The position numbers and the translations under genes were made by a program. Positions 20,583 through 31,919 of a stretch of DNA of 64,000 nt are shown one piece after another; position 1 is the first letter of the stretch; each line of letters starts with the position of its first letter. The notes under the pieces were generated by a model. It saw nothing but the letters and a program-made list of their open reading frames with translations, was not told the DNA's origin and did not search any database. This DNA is from Euonymus europaeus. Its lineage: Eukaryota; Streptophyta; Magnoliopsida; Celastrales; Celastraceae. Location of the stretch: positions 4,352,501-4,416,500 of the forward strand of contig OY756965.1 of the NCBI GenBank assembly GCA_963580455.1. The letters run 5' to 3'.

Positions 20583-21785
20583 TATTGATTGTTATGGGAG
20601 AATGGGCTGAAAGAGTCCACCACACCGGAAGCCCATTTGGATGTTGCAGCAAATTAGGCTCAATTTATTTTGAAGTCCAACCACAACTACTTGTTGAGCA
20701 GAAAAATAAAAAAAAATGGCTAGCAAAGATATATCTACTGCATTATTTTTAAGTGCATCCTAATTTTGGTCAATTTAATTTTGACCTTATATTTTTTAAC
20801 ATATTCAATTATCATGCCTCACTCTTTCTTATCTCAATGGCTCAACAGTACGAGCAATAAATCTACACAATTGAATAATTTGTTAAGAAGAAACCAACAT
20901 ACTTAAATTATCCTCTCATCAACACTATTGCGAAGAGTTTTGTCAAAGTTATCGGTGCAAGTCTCTCTTCTCCACTCCCTCTTTCCTTTCGGAATGTTAT
21001 GCATGTTTGAATTCGTTTGCTTATGCATGTGAAATACTTAAATCACCATACCCTTTGATTAACCATCTCCATTCCACTTATGTGGGTCATAGATGTAAAT
21101 TTTTTATCTTAAATGTCAAATGTGTTTTGGTATTTATAAATCGGAGCGATTCAAGTCAGTGTAGATGTATATGACAATTGTCATTTACTCCCTTTTTTTG
21201 GGTGTATATTATAAATGTGAGTTTTTTTATTACGTAAGGTGTAGTCAGATATTTTTTCAAAATTTATCGAGTGTAGATATGCTGAGTTGTAGTTAGAAAA
21301 ATAGTGTGATCCAAATAGAGCTCACCTAGTAAAATGACTCATCCAAATGCTGCAATTGTGCTTTGACTTCAGATTTCTGTTCCAAGCAAAAACATGGAAG
21401 AAAATGTGAAAAGATGACAAAGTAGTGTATGCAGAAACAGAAATTTTTGTGATTGTTTATCAAGCGTCTGTATAAAGAAGCTGGCGGTAGATCGGGAGGA
21501 GAAATGGAGAATACTCAATGACAAGATGACTCCTTCAACAGCTTTTTTGAGGTAGAAGAAGAGGAGGAGGACGTACGGATGTACTTGAAGAAAAACAGAA
21601 ACAAAAACAGTGAAAAACTGAAAGTTTGATGTTGTTTGCGTACGCTTTGAATGAGTCAAGAAGTGGTGGGGTGTTTTCTGCTCTTTTTTGATAGAGAAAT
21701 GGAAAATGAAATTTCTCCTTCCAACCCTAATCTGTTTCGCTCCAGTGTTTGCATTGTCTTACTCTCTTAACATCTTGGTAAGTCA
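20583..21785. other. intergenic, one unassigned minus-strand frame
   Basis: A minus-strand frame of 96 codons (21659-21369) runs across sequence that is less AT-rich than its surroundings, but it matches nothing I know. Its upstream side has no promoter-like feature I can defend. The remainder is AT-rich and unremarkable. Confidence 0.4.
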
Positions 21786-21990
21786 TAGGGTGTCAACATA
21801 GAGTTCAATTTAGATCTTTATCTGAAAGAATTAAGATTTTAAAAATCCAAAATCCAACCGTTTCTTTAATTTTTTTCAAAAAATAAATTGCATATTTTAT
21901 ACGAGAATTCAACCAAAAATCAATATAACTGATTGAACGTTTTGCCAAAATATATCAAAAAATCGATCAAAACCGACCGTTGACATCTTT
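21786..21990. mobile_element. hAT-type MITE relic
   Basis: The left part GGGTGTCAACATAGAG and the reverse of the right part (GATGTCAACGGTCGGTTTTG) recall the GGGxTGTCAACGG ends of common plant hAT MITEs. The region also has aatccaaccg/aaaaccgaccg words typical of their interiors. It is degenerate and no target duplication could be fixed. Confidence 0.4.
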
Positions 21991-23100
21991 AAAAAGAATT
22001 TTATCTCAACTAACTTATCCATCATCCATTCTCGTGTGATTAACTTGACTGAGTTGGGTTTTTTTTTAATGTGGGAAATCACTGTGAAACATTAAACATC
22101 TATGTTTGGGTTTGGTAGGATCGAAGTATCGAACGTACAACCTTTCGCCTATGCTTGGTATCGCCTATGCTTAGCATGAGGGTTGTGAATGTTGGATTGT
22201 GAGATATTCATAAGAGTGAATCATTTCCAATCCTTACTAACACCTCTTTTAAGTAGGTCATTAGAGACTTCGTTATGATTTGGGCTTGAGATTTAAGTCA
22301 TTATAGCAGTTGGAGAGTTGGTGTTGAGGCTATGATGAGGAATCCAAATGGGTATTCATGGCAAACGCATATTATGTCTTGCGGTCCTCTTTAGTCAAGA
22401 AGTGATAATAACTAATAAGAAAGCCCCATTGGGTCTCTCCAACCTCCATCATACAAAGCTCGATAAAGTTGCTTTGGATCCTACGGATTAGGTATTCTTA
22501 AGCTACGAAATGAACCCCACAAAAATCAAAAAGGAAAAGAGCCCAGTTTTTTACTCTTGAGAGATAGAGAGAGAGAGACCTACCCTTTGATTTTCATTGG
22601 GTGACCAATGGTGGGGTTTGAAAAAGTTTTCAGATCTTTCTTTGGGGTAATGAGTAGTTTTCAATGGCAGCCAAGTTTCCCCCCCCTTCAATGTCAGCAA
22701 AGTTGGTCATTCAATTCTATAATCTTAGTTTACTTGTTGGACTGAAACATTTTTATGGTGATTTTAATTTGATCAATTCCATTTTGAATACAAGCTTCCA
22801 TACAATGAAAAATCTTGAACTTTTGACCCCCAAAAAAAAACAAATGATGTTGTTTGGTATATATCTCATTGTGTTCTTGTGTACATTTTGACACAGATCA
22901 AGTAAATATTCCAATAAAATTTACTTAAAAGTATTTGGCACCACTTGAAGCTCTCTCATTCTCAAGTTTGCTTCATCAGTTCTGGCTCTAACACATTTTC
23001 TTCTTTCCATTACAGGAGATCCCAAACAGAACATGAACTGACCAGTCAATTGACTGCTTCAATTCAAAGTTATATGCAATGACCAATTCTCCTCCCTCCT
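21991..23100. other. intergenic, downstream of the TBL gene
   Basis: A GA-rich microsatellite (gagagatagagagagagag, about 22559-22580) and two copies of tcgcctatgctt near 22150 are present. Probable 3' UTR of the minus-strand TBL gene lies next to 23100. No other gene is seen. Confidence 0.5.
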
Positions 23101-24529
23101 TCATTGACCCTCCCATCTCTTCATGACCTCTAATAGTATCTCATTCCATGTATCTACAGGACCTGGTAAGCACCAGTGCACACAATCATTCTGCACATGA
23201 TCTGAAACGCCTTTAGCAAATGGAAATGGATGCATATACGGCCCTGGATGGCCGTCCGGCCTCATCAGCGACAACTTGGTTATGTCCAATGCTTCCAGCC
23301 TTACACTTCCAAGGTTCTTTGCATTGGCCTTGGCATCTTCAACTTCTTGAACCTCAATATTCCTTATCTCAGCATCCATTCCTTCAAGTGGTTTTCCCTT
23401 CTCATTGTAAGGCTTGGTTTTAGGACAGGCACCAGCCTTATCCCAATCACCTTCAAAATGTGATGGTGAAAATGTAGTCAAGATCACATCAACTCCATCC
23501 CCATTAGGACCACTTCTTTCAATTATGGTCTTTAGTGTAGTCTTCAATGCTTTCCTTAGCACTTCATAGAATCCAATCTCTGTGTAATTAAGACCAGGGC
23601 AGTAATGACACCCAAGAACTGAATCTCCCTCAAAATACACTGCTGGGTGTAGAAACCAATGCCCAATGGATAACACTATCATGTCAATTTGACCCATATC
23701 AGCTGCCCACTTCTCATCAACAGAATCCAAATACAATTGATTATGATTTGGACCAGAGTCTGATTTCTCGACACCTTTGACAAGAAATGGTGACCAATAC
23801 ACAGATATATTGATGTTATGAGAAGCAAAATGCCATCTCCTGAACTTGTTGTCCTGACCATTTGTGGAAACAAGATTGGGGGTGGAAGCGGTGGCTAACA
23901 TACAGAGAAGGGATTCCAATTGGTTCCTAGCCATGGAATCACCAACAAAGGCCAAGTGCTTGTCTCTGAGGAGTTGAAGAAATTTGTGTGGATCAAACCT
24001 TGGGAGCTTACATTGCTTGGGTTTCCATCTCCAATTGAGATAACCCATGTCAGGTCTGCCATGGGAGATGCAATTCTGGCCTTCTTTGATTGTACCACAG
24101 GTGGTGCCATTGTAGAGAGGTCCTATTCTGTCATAAACCCATCTGCCCCTTGTATAGTCACATGGTGGTGGCGATTCATTTGCACTTTCCTCTTCTGCAA
24201 TACAGAACAACAAACGAGAAAAAGGGTGAATCTTTTTATCGCTAAAACCCAAAATCAAACATCACAAACAAACATGAATTCAAAACTCCAAACCAAATAA
24301 TCCTAAAAAAAATTCGAACTTTACAGATACCTTGAGGTAAATAAGGAGAAGGAGAATAAGAAGAAGAAGAATGGAGAATGAGATTGTTGTGATGGGTAGT
24401 GGGTGATTGAGGGAGAGGTAGAGGATAAAAGTACAATCGAAATAGAGCTATAGGAAGGAGAGCATAGAGCGTCCATGGCAATAACTTCTTAGCGAAAGAG
24501 AGAGGTTGCTGGTCTTTCAATGTGCCCAT
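23101..24529 (-). CDS. trichome birefringence-like (TBL) O-acetyltransferase
   Basis: Complement of exons 24331-24529 and 23101-24194; the joined frame encodes 430 residues. Exon 1 starts MGTLKDQQPL and holds one membrane segment (about residues 18-35, LPWTLYALLPIALFRLYF), as expected for a type II Golgi protein, then a Ser/Pro-rich stem. Exon 2 begins EEESANESPPPCDY. The PMR5N/TBL domain shows CDYTRGRWV and YLNWRWKPKQCKLPRFD. The PC-esterase (DUF231) domain carries the GDS motif in FVGDSMARNQLESLLC and the C-terminal catalytic pair in DCVHWCLPGPVDTWNEIL (DxxH). TBL proteins acetylate wall polysaccharides such as xylan, mannan or xyloglucan. The sequence looks like the clade around TBL19-TBL27, but I cannot choose the substrate. 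Length, motifs and the phase-1 intron all look intact. The overlapping 385-codon frame from 24258 reads through the intron. Confidence 0.92.
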
Positions 24530-24998
24530 TTTGTTACATGCCTTAAAAAACCCCGCCTCTTGAGTCTTCTTGTCTCTTCTCCTCTGGTTTTTCTTTCTCT
24601 TGCTTTTCTGCTCTTAACAAAGTGCTTATTGGGTTTGACAAGTAATTTGTGTGACGAGAGAGAGAGATGTTTGTGGGGGAACTCGCTGGACCTTTCTCAC
24701 ATCCAGAATCCCATTATCTATGTGGGTTTGGCCAACAACTTTTGTTATAATACACTTGTGTTCATATGCTTGATGCCACCTGTGTACTACTCTCCCCTCG
24801 CCCTCTCTCTCTAAAACTACTCTGTTTTTTTCTTTTCTTTTCTTTTTTCTGTTTTTGTTTGTTGAGCTGCTACTGCTGGTTTGCTATATTATAGATTATA
24901 GTGGTGTTAGTTTCTCTATATATTAATGTTCTTGTATTGTCTCTTGGGTCATAAACTCATAATTACAAGTTTCCCAGAGTATGTCAGTCTAGAATTGT
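24530..24998. other. upstream region of the TBL gene
   Basis: This holds CT- and AT-rich sequence with GAGAGAGAG (about 24656) and a TATATATTAA word near 24916. It presumably contains the promoter and 5' UTR of the minus-strand gene. No second gene is seen. Confidence 0.45.
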
Positions 24999-25006
24999 AC
25001 CTGGAT

Positions 25007-25625
25007 TAGGGATGACAACGGATCGGGTACCCTTCTATTTAAGAAATATCAAAACCGTTACCGTTTAATGTACCCTATACCAAAATCGATTAAAAATTCA
25101 TTTAGATTTCCAAAACCGGAACCTTTCCATAACCGTTTATCACCGGATACCCATTTACCGTTTAACTTTTTTAATTTCTTTCATAATTGATTGGATAATG
25201 TTTCCAAACACCCAATATATATTTATAAATTATGAAAGTCTATAACAAAAAATCAAACAATTAGATTAGTGGTTAAGTGATTTAGTTTTGTATACATGTG
25301 TAAGGTTCGAATCCCTTCTCTAACATATATACTATACTTTTAAGGATTTACTTGAAATTATGGGTTGGGTTGGGTTGGGTCGGGCCGGGTTGATTATGGT
25401 TATGGGTACAGTTTCGGTTAGGTTTTGGTTCGGGTACCCTAACCATTTATTAATCGGTTCGGTATCCTAAACCCGACATCAAATACCAAAACCGACCTGA
25501 AACCATGACAGATTTGAAAATAAAAACCAAAACCGTTTTCAAACCCTATAGGATCGATTTTCAGATTTTAAACGGATCGGATACCCTGCGGATAGTGCAC
25601 GGATCGGATTTTTTTGCCATCCCTA
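25007..25625. mobile_element. hAT-type MITE, 8-bp TSD ACCTGGAT
   Basis: The 619-bp element starts TAGGGATGACAACGGATCGG and ends CGGATCGGATTTTTTTGCCA then TCCCTA, so the termini are inverted (TAGGGATGxCAA). ACCTGGAT flanks both sides (24999-25006 and 25626-25633), an exact 8-bp duplication. The interior is rich in ggtaccc/accgtt words. It has no coding capacity. A longer relative lies inverted at 49012. Confidence 0.92.
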
Positions 25626-25633
25626 ACCTGGAT

Positions 25634-26317
25634 ACAGTTAAAGGAGCCCTCCTCAGTTGATTGTATGTAAACCAATTTTGAATATAAATTACATGTCTGA
25701 AATTCGGATCCAAACAAAGATTTTGTTTGGTTAAGAACCGAGTTCTGATCCAAACACAAAAGTCTTACTCGATTTAGTTGTCTTGATTTTAACACGAATT
25801 GAATTATTGTTCAATTTATTTGTTCTTATTTAAACCAATCTGAGTATGGTAAATTAAATACATCCAAAAATCCAAATTAATTTGGTCTGTACATGTAAAT
25901 ATTTCGTAATATCTATGTTATGTTGTTAGACTTGAAACGCATTTTTTGCCACCCCTCTCGTCAATTATCGCAAACCCTCCTCCCAAACTAAAATTAATTA
26001 GAAATGTTAGTCTAGGATATTAGGACAAATGCAATGGTAAATATGTCATAAAGAGGAGATTATTTATGAGAATATATGTTTTAGTCGATTTGATTATATT
26101 AAAAAATGTATTTTGTTGATGTCGGTATACGGGTATACGGGTAATTAAGTGGTGGCCAACTTTTTTAGATCTTTAGAAGACAAACTATTATTACTTGCAC
26201 AAAAGCGCGGTGCATGAACGATGATCATGTGTAAAGTACAAGATCCAAACAAAGACAGTTTTGGTTCTACCTATCTATGCCATCCAGCTAACTAATTAAT
26301 CTTCATGGATATCATGT
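25634..26317. other. AT-rich intergenic, traces of MITE-like sequence
   Basis: Around 26030-26125 the words ATTTTGTTGATGT and ACAAATGCAATGGTAAATATG recall the interior of the PIF-type MITE at 13085, but no ends are visible. There is no gene. Confidence 0.4.
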
Positions 26318-26334
26318 GACTATAAACTTAATCT

Positions 26335-26553
26335 TAGGTTGGGGCGGGACCTAAGGGCCCGTCCACTGACCCGTGCCCTCGGAATGCCAGTGGAATGTAA
26401 GTCGCAGGTTATGCGACACAACGACAGGGACAGCTGAGTGGGCATGTTAAATCACTAGGTGAGCGTGCACATTGGCCGACTCGAACCCGGGACTCCGCCT
26501 TACCCCAAACTTGAGACCACAGCTGGTGCCGCTGAGCCATATGCCCTGGAGGC
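26335..26553 (-). mobile_element. tRNA-derived SINE, apparently complete
   Basis: On the minus strand the element starts CGCCTCCAGGGCATATGGCT. It shows a pol III A box (TGGCTCAGCGGC) and a B box (GGTTCGAGTC) about 40 bp apart, then a tRNA-unrelated body with GTGCACGCTCACCTAGTGAT and an end near GGTCCCGCCCCAACC. It is flanked by long direct repeats GACTATAAACTTAATCT (26318-26334) and GACTATAGACTTAATCT (26554-26570), with one mismatch, as expected after target-primed reverse transcription. There is no poly-A tail. I do not recognise the family. Confidence 0.85.
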
Positions 26554-26570
26554 GACTATAGACTTAATCT

Positions 26571-26930
26571 AAGGCGGCTAGTTCTAGTATAGACACGTAT
26601 ATAACATAATCGAAAATTAATGATACAAAATCAGATAACTTTGAGCCCAAATTAGCCCAATAGTTTATCTAACGAGCCATATAGGTGGGTTAGGTTGGAC
26701 TATTTAAAATTTAAATTTTTTTTACTAGGCTAGACTGGACACATATTTTTCATGATAGACATGCGCAACACTCAATCATATCCTTGCTTGACTCGTCAAT
26801 GTTATAGAACTCAATTTTTATTAGTCCAACTCAATTCAAGTCTACATGACACTCCATATAAGTAGGTCATGTTAAACTTTTTCAAAAATTAGTTAATAAT
26901 ATTAATTTATTCATTCACTGCACATTTTTT
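26571..26930. other. AT-rich intergenic, nothing recognised
   Basis: There is no coding sequence, and no repeat apart from AT-rich words. Confidence 0.5.
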
Positions 26931-26939
26931 ATTTATTTT

Positions 26940-28580
26940 TTTATAAACAAAACTTTCAAACGTTTTATCTCTCAAAATACATGTTAGATTTAAAATAAAA
27001 AAAATTACATATTCGAACTCAGTAAGCAAAATATTTCTAATAATATTAATTGTCGATAGTTTTTATTGCGTTTTTTCAATTACATTGTTTTTAAAAAAAT
27101 AATGTAATTTATATATGTAATGTGTAAATTGTCTATTTGAGCTGAAATTTTATTACACTATGATAATAGAATATTTATTCGTTGTTTTTTGCATTTTTAT
27201 TGAAATTATGTTGGGTATCCCAACCCGTTAGGATTTAGTAATCAAGACTCTATGGTTAAACACTTGAGACATTTAGGATTTTAGTTGCAAATCCATTGAG
27301 GTTTAACAAATCCGAACCTTTTTTGTTACAACATCGAAATTCAATACACGAGCCCTTTAGGGTTTAGGAAATTCGTTCTCCTTAGAATTTAACACTTGTT
27401 GTTTAGGTTAAAAATATGAAAATTCGATATACAAGCTCATATCGGTACCCATAAATAAACACTGAAACATATATAACCCACATATCAGTACAAAAAAAAT
27501 GTAATTAATAATAACTGAATAAATCCTATCGATGATGGATCTTGTTGGATAGATATTTACTTGTTGATTCTGAATATGTAATTTTTTTTGAAATCTAATA
27601 TGTATTTTAAAAGATAAAGTGTTTTAAAATTTTCATTTAAGAAAAAAAAGATGTGCAGTAGTTTTTCAAATGAAATATTATTTTTTAAAATTTAAATTTT
27701 TCATATCATATACTTACAAAGCATGTCATATAAACTTTAATTAAAATTGAGCTACAAAAATTTGAGATAATTAGCGTCATCTCGATGTTATTTCCATTCG
27801 CTCTAGCTGGCAGTTGGTAATTTATTATTATCTCCATACGCCTATATATCCTCCATTCATATCCAGTTTCCCGCACAAAAAAATTGCCGCTTTTAATTCT
27901 CTCTAATCCTTCTTGCGCCGTTGATCATATGACCAACCGCAGTCAGAGTTGATTAAACGGCGGAGGTGCGTTCTTCTCCAAACAATTTTTTTAAACAATT
28001 ATGTAATTTTGTACCTAATATATAGAATTACTTGATTTCATGTTTCTACCCACTATTAAATTGTTTGAAATAATGAATATATGTTCTACTATCATCTTAT
28101 AATAAAATTTCACCTCAAACGAACAATTTAATATTGTTTTCAAAAACAATGTAACTACGTAATGAATGCATGAAATAGCTCAATTATTAGTCTATACTCT
28201 TTATTACATTGTTTTAAATAATGAAGTAAATGTTCTAATAACATGCCTCAATGAAATTTCAGCTCAAAAGAACCATTTACATGCACATACAGTTATTACA
28301 TTCTTTTGCAAAACAATATAATTTCAATAAAAATGCAGAAAACATTTTATATAGTATATATACTAATTACGCCCACACTTAGTCAGGAAGATTGACTGCA
28401 ATCTGAGCGGTATCACCCACCCTAGAACCTATAGGCGGCCGGCCGTCCTACAGTCACCCGAAAAGGAACTGTTGTGAGAGAGATAGAATCCACATAAAAA
28501 CATTAGTAGATTTTAAAAATAATGTAATTGAAAAATTACAATAAAAACTATTGATATTGGGTCTTGTTGAAAATAGTTTT
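26940..28580. repeat. cluster of inverted and direct copies of a repeat family
   Basis: A block reading TTTTATCTCTCAAAATACAT, then GTTAGATTT, ATATTCGAACTCAGTA and ATTGTCGATAGTTTTTATTG occurs at about 26955-27065. It occurs inverted at about 27510-27640, partly inverted at about 28500-28570, and also at 19207-19310. A second block (GAGCTGAAATTTTATTACAC at about 27137) recurs inverted twice in tandem, at about 28070-28160 and 28200-28310. The arrangement looks like nested or palindromic non-autonomous transposons, possibly Mutator-like. Ends are not resolved. Confidence 0.65.
28380..28475. other. GC-rich island inside AT-rich repeat cluster
   Basis: The segment holds ATCACCCACCCTAGAACC and GGCGGCCGGCCGTCC and stands out sharply from flanking AT-rich DNA. 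It separates the inverted copies of the repeat family. I do not recognise it; an organellar insert or captured 5' UTR sequence are both possible. Confidence 0.4.
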
Positions 28581-29729
28581 ACGAAGACGCGATGAGTTCG
28601 CCCTCCGTTCAATTTTGTCATCATTTTTTGTTTATTTTGCCCTCCAAATAGGTCAGAGGCTTTCGATGATTGTTGAAGCTAGAAAATGGTTGGGTTAGGT
28701 AACCCTCATTACAATGAACTCAAGGGTAGTTTCTATTTCCATATTGGTGGCCAGAGTTGGCCGAATTGAGTTAGTGAAGTCTTGGTAGAGGGCCTTCTAA
28801 GAGCGATTCCAATGGCTACGGTGAACAAAACCTCTTTGTCGTTGGTTGGATTTTATTCCTAGAAGTCCAACCTTCGATTTGGTGGTTACACTGATGCAAA
28901 CGGTTGTGGAAAGATGAAATTCCTACCTTGACCGTTACGTATGTCATGCGAGAGAGGATGGGTGAGGGAGAGGGTATTCTTGAAATTTTTATTTATAGTT
29001 TTATTTTCACTTTTACTCCAATATTATATACATTAACAACAAAGTCATGCCAAGTCATTAAAAAATTGGAAAATACTACGGATGAGTAACAAAATACAGT
29101 AATAAAAGTTAAAGGATTAATTTGATACAAATTAAAGTACAGGAGGTAAACTAATACTTTCACCAAAGTACAGGAGTCATATCAAAACTTCTCCCTTTTG
29201 TCATGTTATATGTCTACTTGGCATCGCTATATAGATTTGAGCAATTTGCTTTTTACGGGCCATTTAACAAAGCTGTAACATAATTATTAACATGTACATA
29301 TGTACATATAAATTGAGTAAGTGAATATTGCCCCACCCGACCATGCTAAAATTGTGACAAGCATATTTAGAAATTATTTCAAATAAATTAATATAATTTT
29401 TGAAATAAAAATATTATATTTCTGCTATGAATTTTCTATCCCATTTGGTCTAAGTATTAGAAATTAAATAAATAAAACTGTTACATATTAATAAGAGTGA
29501 TTCAATTCGAGTTGACGGATTGGCTCCTACAAAGACGATTCTTCCATTTGAAGATCCACTCGAAGACTTGGAAGAGGAACCTGGGATTCTAATCACTAGT
29601 ACATACTATGAGATATATCTTAATTAATTATATTTCAGTGAGTATGGTAATTGGTAATTTTTTTTAATCGGGCGCATGTAAATAAAGTATAAATCGCACA
29701 ATGACAGAACCAATTAATGATCCGAAGTA
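28581..29729. other. intergenic, no gene recognised
   Basis: Moderately AT-rich sequence contains a few short open frames, including VDGLAPTKTILPFEDPLEDL near 29513. I cannot tie these to a protein family or to a spliced gene. Confidence 0.4.
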
Positions 29730-29990
29730 CTATCAAGATGGTGGACCATACAATGATGAAGAGTAGAAGCTTCCAGACCTTGATTTGGAATTGCCCTTTG
29801 CTAACCATGCTACACCATTGAACATAAAGGTCTCTGATAGTACCTGCTGGAGCCCAGTCAAAACCCCACCATCTTGCAACCTTGTACCATATAGACTGGT
29901 GGTCTTTAATAATAAAATTGCAGACTGGTCCAAGGTATTTGAGTTGATTTTTGTCAGGCTACAATTATGGGTGCATCTTCTGGACCCCCA
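29730..29990 (-). pseudogene. LINE ORF2 C-terminal relic (zf-RVT-like)
   Basis: One minus-strand frame reads SIWYKVARWWGFDWAPAGTI, then RDLYVQW, GQFQIKVWKLL and IIVWSTI. These follow the spacing of the zf-RVT region of plant LINE proteins (W..WG.xW, then QW, then KxIWKxxPLxIxWSIWxERN). Arg/Asn residues that usually follow are changed, and no RT core is nearby. The assignment is tentative. Confidence 0.4.
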
Positions 29991-31034
29991 TTTTCCATAT
30001 AATAGTAGTCTCTTGCTTCAGTCGGCAACTGCAATACATGTTTGGAGTAATGTTACCAGGGCAAGGTGAAGTATATGTATCTAGTACAGATTAATTTCCA
30101 GGCCATCACACATGATGCCCCGCTGTACTTCACTCTTTTAGTATCAATTATATTCTCCTGCTTGCCTATCCAAAAAAAAAAATGATCCGAAGTATCATGT
30201 TATCCAAGAGTCTCGAGATAGCGGTTCATTTGACGAAAAACATCCTAGACACGTTTACTGAATCTTTATTTTGGCTTCTTAAAATTTAGAGTTTTTTTTT
30301 TTTTTTTAGCTTTTTAAAATTTAGAGTTGGAAGATGGTACTGACCTTTCCTCAACCCTACAACATGGACATTTTTATGGGTTTTATTTTTATATATATAT
30401 ATATATATATATCGTGTACAACATGACATCTGAACTACAACCAAGTACGCAAATATATTCTTCTCGATCGCCGGCGCGCATAAATTGTAACATTTTAATG
30501 TTAGTGGGTACGCACTTACAAAGAGGCAAGGAAGGACAAATGGTCCAGACACCCACTATGGACAAATTAATTAATAACTAGACCTCGTAATAAACACATA
30601 CATGCCTGCATATGGCTCGCCCACATTTGTCCGTGTGTGAATAAAGTATATATATAACGAAAACAAAAATTTAAACACAGTGGCTGGAGAGTGACAGGTG
30701 GTGCTGTAATCAGAAGTCATGGCTAGAAAGTAAAAACATTTATAAAATGAGTTCCATCACGGCGGTGCGTGGTTACCAGCTAATAAGTCAGAGCCCCCAT
30801 TCTAAAATCTAAATGATTGGTGTGTGCAAGGCTGCAAGCTGGAGATGCTACTTTTCTCTCTTGCATGTATCATTCATCACCACCAAGGTTGACTATTAAT
30901 CCCTCATCCCACACGAGTGGTTGGGAGACTAATTTTTTACAGCATGTCTTATTTGTATAAATTGTTTTTAAAATAAATTTTATTTTAAAATCTAAACACC
31001 AAACTGACCAAAGATTAAACTCCACGCTTAAGGT
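29991..31034. other. intergenic with poly-T and (TA)n microsatellite
   Basis: A poly-T run lies at about 30292-30307 and a (TA)n repeat at about 30391-30412. No gene is seen. A short GC-rich patch (gatcgccggcgcgc, about 30467) is present. Confidence 0.5.
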
Positions 31035-31480
31035 AGGGGTTGGCATCGAGCTAGGGCAGTCCAAAAATTTTAGGCCCAGGTTCAAGCTAAGCCCAATTCC
31101 AAAAATTTTGTTTGAGTTTCGGGCCAAATCTAGGACATTTTTGTAAGTCCAAGCCAAACTTAGGCCCAAATAACTTGGGCTAATAAGCCAGACCTTGGGT
31201 CGGGCCTTGGCCTTTGGCTCAAGCCTAAGTACTAAATACATATTATATTATATATAATATATATATTACTAATGCATTGTCATAGTGCATATTATAAGGA
31301 CTTGGGTGTTGGGCTTTGGGCTCGAGCTTCGAGCCAAGCCAAATGGTTGAGTTTCAGGTCTGGCTTGGCCCCAAAAATGAAGCCGCCCGAAGCCTAAGGT
31401 CGTGTAGCCCAAGTCGAAAGTAACTTCGGGTTTGGGTCAAAGCCCATAGGCCAAATGTTGGGGCCTAGCTTAGGGTGACT
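31035..31480. mobile_element. probable hAT-type MITE relic, gggctt/gcccaa-rich
   Basis: The start TAGGGGTTGGCATCGAGC resembles ends of plant hAT MITEs. The interior is filled with gggctt, gcccaa and ggccaa words in both orientations. The far end is not convincing (about 31470, TTAGGGTGACTAACGTC), so its extent is a guess. Confidence 0.4.
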
Positions 31481-31677
31481 AACGTCAAATTAAAATGATA
31501 ATTTAATCAAGGAGGTTTGATCTTAATGCAACTGGAATGGACAATAATCTTAATCGTTAGGAGAAGTTATCTGATCAAATATTCAACCCTTATATATAAG
31601 GAAGACTAAAAATGACCTAAGATACATACTTTAATACTGAACACTTGAATTACTGAGTTTCCTTTAAGACGGACAAG

Positions 31678-31916
31678 TGAAGAAAGTAGATGAAGTAGGT
31701 AAGAAAAAGGAAGAGAAGAGTTCGGAGTGCTAGACAATTCTTAAGCGTGTTAATCCCTTGCAGCTGCCATTGTATATTAAGTATATATAGAGTCAGTACA
31801 AGTGTGTAACCCTACATGTGGGCCTGTTAGATAATGACATGTGTAAAAAAAATTAGAAGCTAACTAACAACTAACTAGATAGTTACAGTAATTAAATAAA
31901 CTAACTATTTCTAACA
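31678..31916 (-). repeat. Copia 2 3' LTR
   Basis: On the minus strand it starts TGTTAGAAATAGTTAG and ends CTTTCTTCA, the same as the LTR at 35825. It contains TATATATAGAG-type promoter-like sequence near 31782. The polypurine tract lies at 31917-31927. Confidence 0.93.
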
Positions 31917-31919
31917 CTC

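Noticed and set aside
24195..24258. Extended start of the TBL frame (385 codons beginning at 24258)
   Set aside because: The frame before 24194 is intron; a CAG acceptor at 24195 and a GT donor at 24330 join it to an exon with the expected membrane anchor.
26321..26341. SINE start placed at TTAGG instead of the boundary at 26335
   Set aside because: The 17-bp match ends at 26334; the following TTAGG/AAGG similarity is too weak to extend the duplication.
30286..30552. Minus-strand frame of 88 codons
   Set aside because: It consists largely of translated (TA)n and poly-A tracts.
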